Assembly: GCA_021234155.1 (NCBI GenBank)
Contig: JAJEKV010000095.1
Coordinates: 2,282,606-2,346,605, forward strand
Origin: Isoetes taiwanensis
Lineage: Eukaryota > Streptophyta > Lycopodiopsida > Isoetales > Isoetaceae
DNA length: 64,000 nucleotides
Reading direction: 5' to 3'
In this document: one piece after another, positions 59,397-64,000 of the stretch
Layout of the letters: each line of letters opens with the position of its first letter
Position numbering within the stretch: the first letter of the stretch is position 1
The notes under the pieces: model-generated
Told to the model about the DNA's origin: nothing
The model's database searches: none
Seen by the model: the letters and a program-made list of their open reading frames with translations, nothing else
Position numbers and translations under genes: made by a program

Positions 59397-60975
59397 ATCC
59401 ATACCCTTGTTGTTGGAAGAGTAGCCAGTGGTGAATCCCTGGCTACTGGTTTCTGCCTCTGTGTTTTCTTTACAGATCTGGAGAAGGTAGATGAAGCTTG
59501 AAGAGTTCGGTCCCGTAGCAAGGTCTTCTTTGGTGTTCGCCTAAACTTTCAAAGAGATCCTTAGCATAGGATGTCGAGGTAGAAGGCTTTCTCGCCCTTT
59601 CTTTCTGTGATTAAATCACAATAGGTGAAGCCATTTCGCATCAATGAAGTTGTGTTTGTTGCTTTGTTGGTGCTGTTGAAGAGGCTTAAGAGTTTTATGG
59701 CATGCTCTTCCTTTTGTCGGTTACTTGACCAGGTGTTGGGCTGCACGCATTGTGGCTTTGTGGCTAATGGTGACTGCTGCACTCACTGCAGTAAAGGAAA
59801 TCTGCTGCACTCACTGCAGCTGGAGCTCTGAGGTACTTCTGGTTTTGGTTCCTATGGTGGGGAGGTGAGTATGCTGATAATAAGGTTGAGTCTTCTTCAG
59901 TTTTTAACATGGTAGAAGTATCCTTCCTTTTAAGCTGATATTTAAGGCATTAGGTATTAGTTGGAGCAGGCAAAGGACTCGAACTATGTGGTTCCTCTAT
60001 CAGATGTCTGCTGATGCACTGGTCATAGCTTGGGGTATGCAACACTTCTTATTAACAGCAGGTTGGTTATTGTGAGAATGGTGCTCGAGACTTATTCAGC
60101 CGGCATCTTTAGCACTACCCTTTTGCAGTGACTTCTGATGTTGAGCAGATTTGTGCTATATGTAGCATCTTGATTCTTGTGCAGTCCCTTTGTATGAAAT
60201 TTTCCGGTGAACGCTCAAGGTGTACTGAGAGGACTCACAAGAAATGGGTTGTTTTAGCTTGAGTGTTCTAGTGAGTCTTGATAGGCGTTTGAGGGTGTGA
60301 CTGCACTGTTTTTGTTCGTTGTTGTATCAGACAGATTCTGTATGCCTCAGATGTGTATCTTGGAAGGGGTTTGGTTCTTTCCATGTTGGCCCTCTTCCAT
60401 CCCAGCTGGAAGAATGGTGTGATTGTTGGGGACAGTATTGTGAAAGGAGGCCAAAGTAAGGTAAAAATTCAGGTGGCTTTTGGATCGGGAGGACCAAATG
60501 TTCACATTAAGCTAGTTGAGTACAATGATGATGAAGCTCAAGCTGGTGACTAAAAGTAGACGCTGAAGGAGTAGACCACCCCTAGGGGAGGCCTCTGGAA
60601 GGCATTAGCATCTTGAGAAGATGGTGAGACAACTTGTCTCTTAGTACAATTGGAAGTGAGCAAGTAGTCTCCTTGTAGTACCTTTTTGCAGATGTGCAGC
60701 TTGGGGCCGAGTTAACGCATGGGAAGACACTCCCTTGCTTCTACTTTTATCTATCAGTATTTTCGGAGGCGTTTAGTAGGTGGCATCATCTTCATGCGTC
60801 ATGGGATTTTTGCTTGCACGGATCTCCTAGAATGGTGTTTGTCTCCTACTTTCATACCTGGGTTTCTTATGTTCTGATATGTTTAGGCTATCTGGCTACT
60901 ATAGAGCCATGAATAAATGTATTTATTACATACTATTAATAAAAATAAAAATATCTTGTCTTCAAAAAAAAAAAT
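59397..60975 (+). mobile_element. Polyadenylated retro-insertion with local deletion
   Basis: The tRNA unit breaks at GGCATAAA and resumes at AAAAATTGAAAGAATT, having lost about 60 bp of spacer. The inserted ~1.58 kb ends TTAATAAAAATAAAAATATC and an A-rich tail (60965-60990), like plant LINE 3' ends or a processed transcript. Its longest frames (60353-60553, 60694-60912) are unrecognised, and I see no reverse-transcriptase motif. Confidence 0.6.
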
Positions 60976-63560
60976 AAAAAAATAAAAAATTGAAAGAATT
61001 AACATGTGAATGAGTAACAATGTCGAGCATTGGTGTGCCACTAATGGGGGCTATGCATAAACTCTAGAATATTGCGCCAGTGGAAGAGTGCGTAGGGAAT
61101 CTGAATGACAAACTCTAAATATTAATCGAATGGACGTATGTGATCTTATATTATAATGTTATTGTGTAAGTGTTGGACCCAGCCCTAATTTGGGCGGCCC
61201 AGATTTGATCAAGTCAATGGAGGAGATGATGCCACGTCAGATTCTTAAAGATAAGATGGTTTTTTTTTTTTTAGGGTTTGCGAGGGCGGCAGCGTCACCT
61301 TCGAGCTGCTAGCTTCTCCTGCGGCTATGGCGCCTTCGAGCTGCTGGCTCCGTTGTGCATAGATCGGACGTCCGAGCTTTCATGAAAAGGTGGCCTTTTA
61401 GTCCTGGCTTGCAGATAGATATGGCCGCAATTCTTTACACGATCTCTTCCTGCAGAAGAAAAGCAGGGAGCTTTGTTGGATCTGTTCCATCGCTACGATG
61501 GAATGTATGGCTATCTCCCTTCCAAGGTTCCATCAAAAACCTGTGTGCCTGTTGCTAACGTTGAGCCCATCAATTCAAAAGCTGTGGCCAGGGGGCCTTT
61601 TTAGATGAAGGCCCATAGATCCCCTTGCTCCGGATATAGGACATGGCCATAGCAGCGAAGCTTTGGAAGACCTATTTACACCAAAAGTTTCTCTGTATCT
61701 TTGAGCACTGAGTTACAGAAGGCTTCTCCAAAATTCCAGATTCGAAACCTTTCTGCAACACATATCCCAGTACGATTAGCCCTAAAGATAGTTATAGCCT
61801 CCATTTCTATATTCGAGACCCGGGCCGAGAAGAGGATGAAGGAGCGAATCTATTTTGCAACGAAAGTGGTCTTAAGGCGTGAAGATCTTTGCAGTCCAGA
61901 TGCCAGAGGCCGCATATGAGCATCATGGTGGAAGAAGTTGCTAATGAGGTAACTTATCTGCAGAGCCATAGGTATGTTGAGTTCATTCCATGAAGCTCAT
62001 GCATTGGCAAAATACATTAAGGCAAAAATCATAACTGGGTGCATCTATGTGTGCATATTTTAAAGGTTACATGTCAGAGGCTGAAGGAAACTCTAATTGA
62101 GATTAGGGATGGTATTGAAAGGCATGCAGCAGCCAAGCTTGCAGTTATCTTATTTGGAAATAAAGATCCTGCGCCATAACCCACTGGGACTGGCAAGCCT
62201 ACAACAGCAAATTTTACAGGATGCACAACATGGATTGGTTTGTGTTGCATCCAATATTGCAGTAAATAATATTGTGGAACGGCTTGCATGCCACGGGAAT
62301 TCATTACTTTTGCGTTTTCAATGGTGCATATTCTAGGTAGGAGCATTGATCATTTTTGTGATATTATGCAGTATCAAATTAGTCCCAGTAGGTCATCCGC
62401 CCATTGACAGTGCACGTTAATTTGTCTGATTGTGCACTTGATGTGCAAATTGCCTTATAACTGGCTGATCCCATGATTGAGAATTATGTTCTTATGTTTG
62501 TAATCATTGTATTTCCAGTACAGGTGCTTAAAAGAGATGGCAGGGCAATTGCAAATGACATTAGAAAGGAATTGGAGGTATCCATCACATCATACTCGGA
62601 ATCTTCATTTTCATGATATTATTCAATTCATGAGCATGATTAAAAAGTGTATTCACTTATAGGTTCTCAATAGGATATTACCTTGAATATCGTCATTATT
62701 GATAAAGTTGCACAAGCTATGGAGGTCATCTGTTGGACAACAATATTAAAGGTCTGGGTTTCTCTAGGTTTATAGTCAATATAAAGTTTATGTGAGTCTG
62801 TAGAACAGGGACGGAGGTGCATCTTGGCAAGTGAGCACTTATAGTTTCCTTCTACCATACAGGCAGGCAAATGCCTTTTTCAGTATATATTCATACGAAA
62901 TGAAGGCTCTGTTCTAAAAATCCTGTTTTGCTTCACATAACGTGCCAAAATTTTGTTTTGCTATAGACCTGGATATACAAGGAGCATATGGAAAGACCCA
63001 TATGTTTAAGCAGCAGGCAAATATCCAAATTGAACTCTAATCTCTTCAATTTGAAGTGCCATTTTATGCTGTTTATTTCTTTGTTTTGTACATCTATTGC
63101 AGCTACTAACAACAATTTGCAAAAGTTTGAAAAGTAATGGAACCTCTGGCTGAATATGAGACAGAGATGGGCGGTCTTTTGCAAGATTTTGAACAACAAT
63201 ATCACATGAGCAAAGTCTATTCATGTGGACGTTGGTATATTGTCTCCCATCCTAGAACATTTCAGATGAGCATTTAGGCCATTATGTATTGTTTAAACCA
63301 CGTATAGGAAGCATATATAAGAACAAACAGGAAGCTTATGCCATTATGTATAAACTGTTCAAACCACATATAAGAAGCAGATATCTTAAGAAGAAAAAGA
63401 AGGGTACATTAATTGGAAACCATTCACAATGAATTATGTTAAAAAAATTTAAGGCTGCGAGGTTCTCGGATTGAGCTATAATAGTTCATACAAATTTTTA
63501 AACCTAGACTATTGTCTCAACCCATTAATTATATGCTTATAATACAAAACATAATACGTT

Positions 63561-63684
63561 CATTGACAAGTTTCTAACCTTAGCCCAACCTTTGGGTTTG
63601 GTTTGTTAGTAAGTTATATCATTGACAAGTTTCTAACCTTAGCCCAACAATATTGGGCCTCTGGGTTTGGTTTGGTAAGTTATA
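63561..63684. repeat. Tandem duplication, ~59-bp unit
   Basis: CATTGACAAGTTTCTAACCT and the following TTAGCCCAAC recur at 63561 and 63620, each followed by a GGGTTTGGTTTG and AAGTTATAT. Confidence 0.88.
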
Positions 63685-63814
63685 TTGATATCAAATATAA
63701 AATCCAAACATATCAAATAAAATAGGCAAATTAGATAGAGTCGCGTTATAGAGTGCCTCGATTTGTTTGCTAAAATTTTCACATGCAAATAACATACATA
63801 TGTTAGAGGAGCTT

Positions 63815-63907
63815 ACTTTACCATACGCACAAACAAGCTCCCAATATAAGCCCCACCCAAACTTTACCATAGGCACAAACAAGCTCCCAATATAAGCCCC
63901 ACCCAAT
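63815..63907. repeat. Tandem duplication, ~46-bp unit
   Basis: ACTTTACCATA(C/G)GCACAAAC followed by AAGCTCCCAATATAAGCCCC occurs twice in a row, differing at one base. Confidence 0.9.
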
Positions 63908-64000
63908 GTAACATATAACATATTGTTCACTATGTTCCCTTATAGCCAGTGTTAATAATATCGTAGCATCATTGACATGTTTCAAAATTTGCCCTAATTT

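Larger units (their letters stand above)
10346..61143 (-). repeat. Interrupted tandem array of ~825-bp tRNA-Gly/tRNA-Ser units
   Basis: Fragments of one unit recur throughout, interrupted by at least eight insertions. Each unit carries a tRNA-Gly, roughly 520-560 bp of spacer and a tRNA-Ser, then about 270 bp to the next tRNA-Gly. Gly-to-Gly spacing in uninterrupted stretches is 827 (47283 to 48110) and 822 bp (48110 to 48932). Spacers are highly similar between units (for example TCAACATGGTTTAATGCATT). Both tRNA genes are on the minus strand with their own internal promoters. Interrupting elements split units at recoverable empty sites. Confidence 0.95.
61144..64000 (+). mobile_element. Helitron 5' end, plus orientation, leaving the window
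   Basis: TCTTATATTATAATGTTATT begins directly after GTATGTGA of a tRNA unit. It closely resembles the 5' ends of the minus-strand Helitrons, and the A|T insertion fits. The 3' hairpin and CTAG are not reached. The interior has exon-like pieces with splice-like borders (about 61880-61950, 62070-62260, 62520-62580) that I do not recognise; captured host gene fragments are likely. Confidence 0.75.

Noticed and set aside
62074-62346. 90-codon minus-strand frame
   Set aside because: The opposite strand has better splice-like borders and neither matches a family I know.

Overview
The window looks like nuclear, heterochromatic DNA of a land plant. The evidence is plant-type tRNA-Gly(GCC) and tRNA-Ser(AGA) genes, a Ty3/gypsy chromodomain retrotransposon, Helitrons with plant-like ends, and fragments resembling plant farnesyltransferase alpha and phosphoserine aminotransferase. 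The species cannot be read from the sequence; a seed-free plant would fit the unusual DNA transposon, but that is a guess. No ordinary single-copy host gene is visible. Local mismatches between repeat copies cluster at CAG/CTG and CCG/CGG sites, so some frameshifts may be sequencing artefacts.

Layout. 1-4900: about 4.3 copies of a 1.13-kb satellite. 4901-8777: a 1.67-kb duplicated segment with a farnesyltransferase-alpha-like fragment, bounded by three long (AT)n tracts. 8778-9938: AT-rich DNA, then a GC-rich GACGTC repeat block. 9939-10345: end of a Helitron with a homopyrimidine tract. 10346-61143: a tandem array of ~825-bp units, each with one tRNA-Gly and one tRNA-Ser gene on the minus strand (15 Gly and 14 Ser copies seen). 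It is split by a 13.1-kb LTR retrotransposon (10788-23913), Helitrons (25939-31372, 32751-34185, 36097-37963, 37964-39764, 43159-46218), an ORF1-only LINE-like element (41125-43040), an 8.6-kb DNA transposon (49644-58224) and a polyadenylated insertion (about 59397-60975). 61144-64000: start of a plus-strand Helitron leaving the window.

Two systems stand out. (1) The 8581-bp transposon has ~30-bp terminal inverted repeats, a 4-bp TATG target duplication and an exactly recoverable empty site. It carries a decayed DDE-type transposase (minus) and, divergently, a spliced beta-class N6-adenine/N4-cytosine DNA methyltransferase gene (plus). About 25-30 copies of the palindrome GGTATAAATTTATACC sit between the two genes and in methyltransferase introns, and one overlaps its stop codon. 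(2) The LTR retrotransposon has an extra ORF upstream of gag-pol whose first residues, MARTKQTRKGS, copy the histone H3 N-terminus. This ORF and the next one each follow a similar cassette of two hairpins and a TATAAATAG box, and the element ends in a chromodomain. An H3-tail mimic and a chromodomain in one element suggest manipulation of, or targeting to, host chromatin; this is inference.
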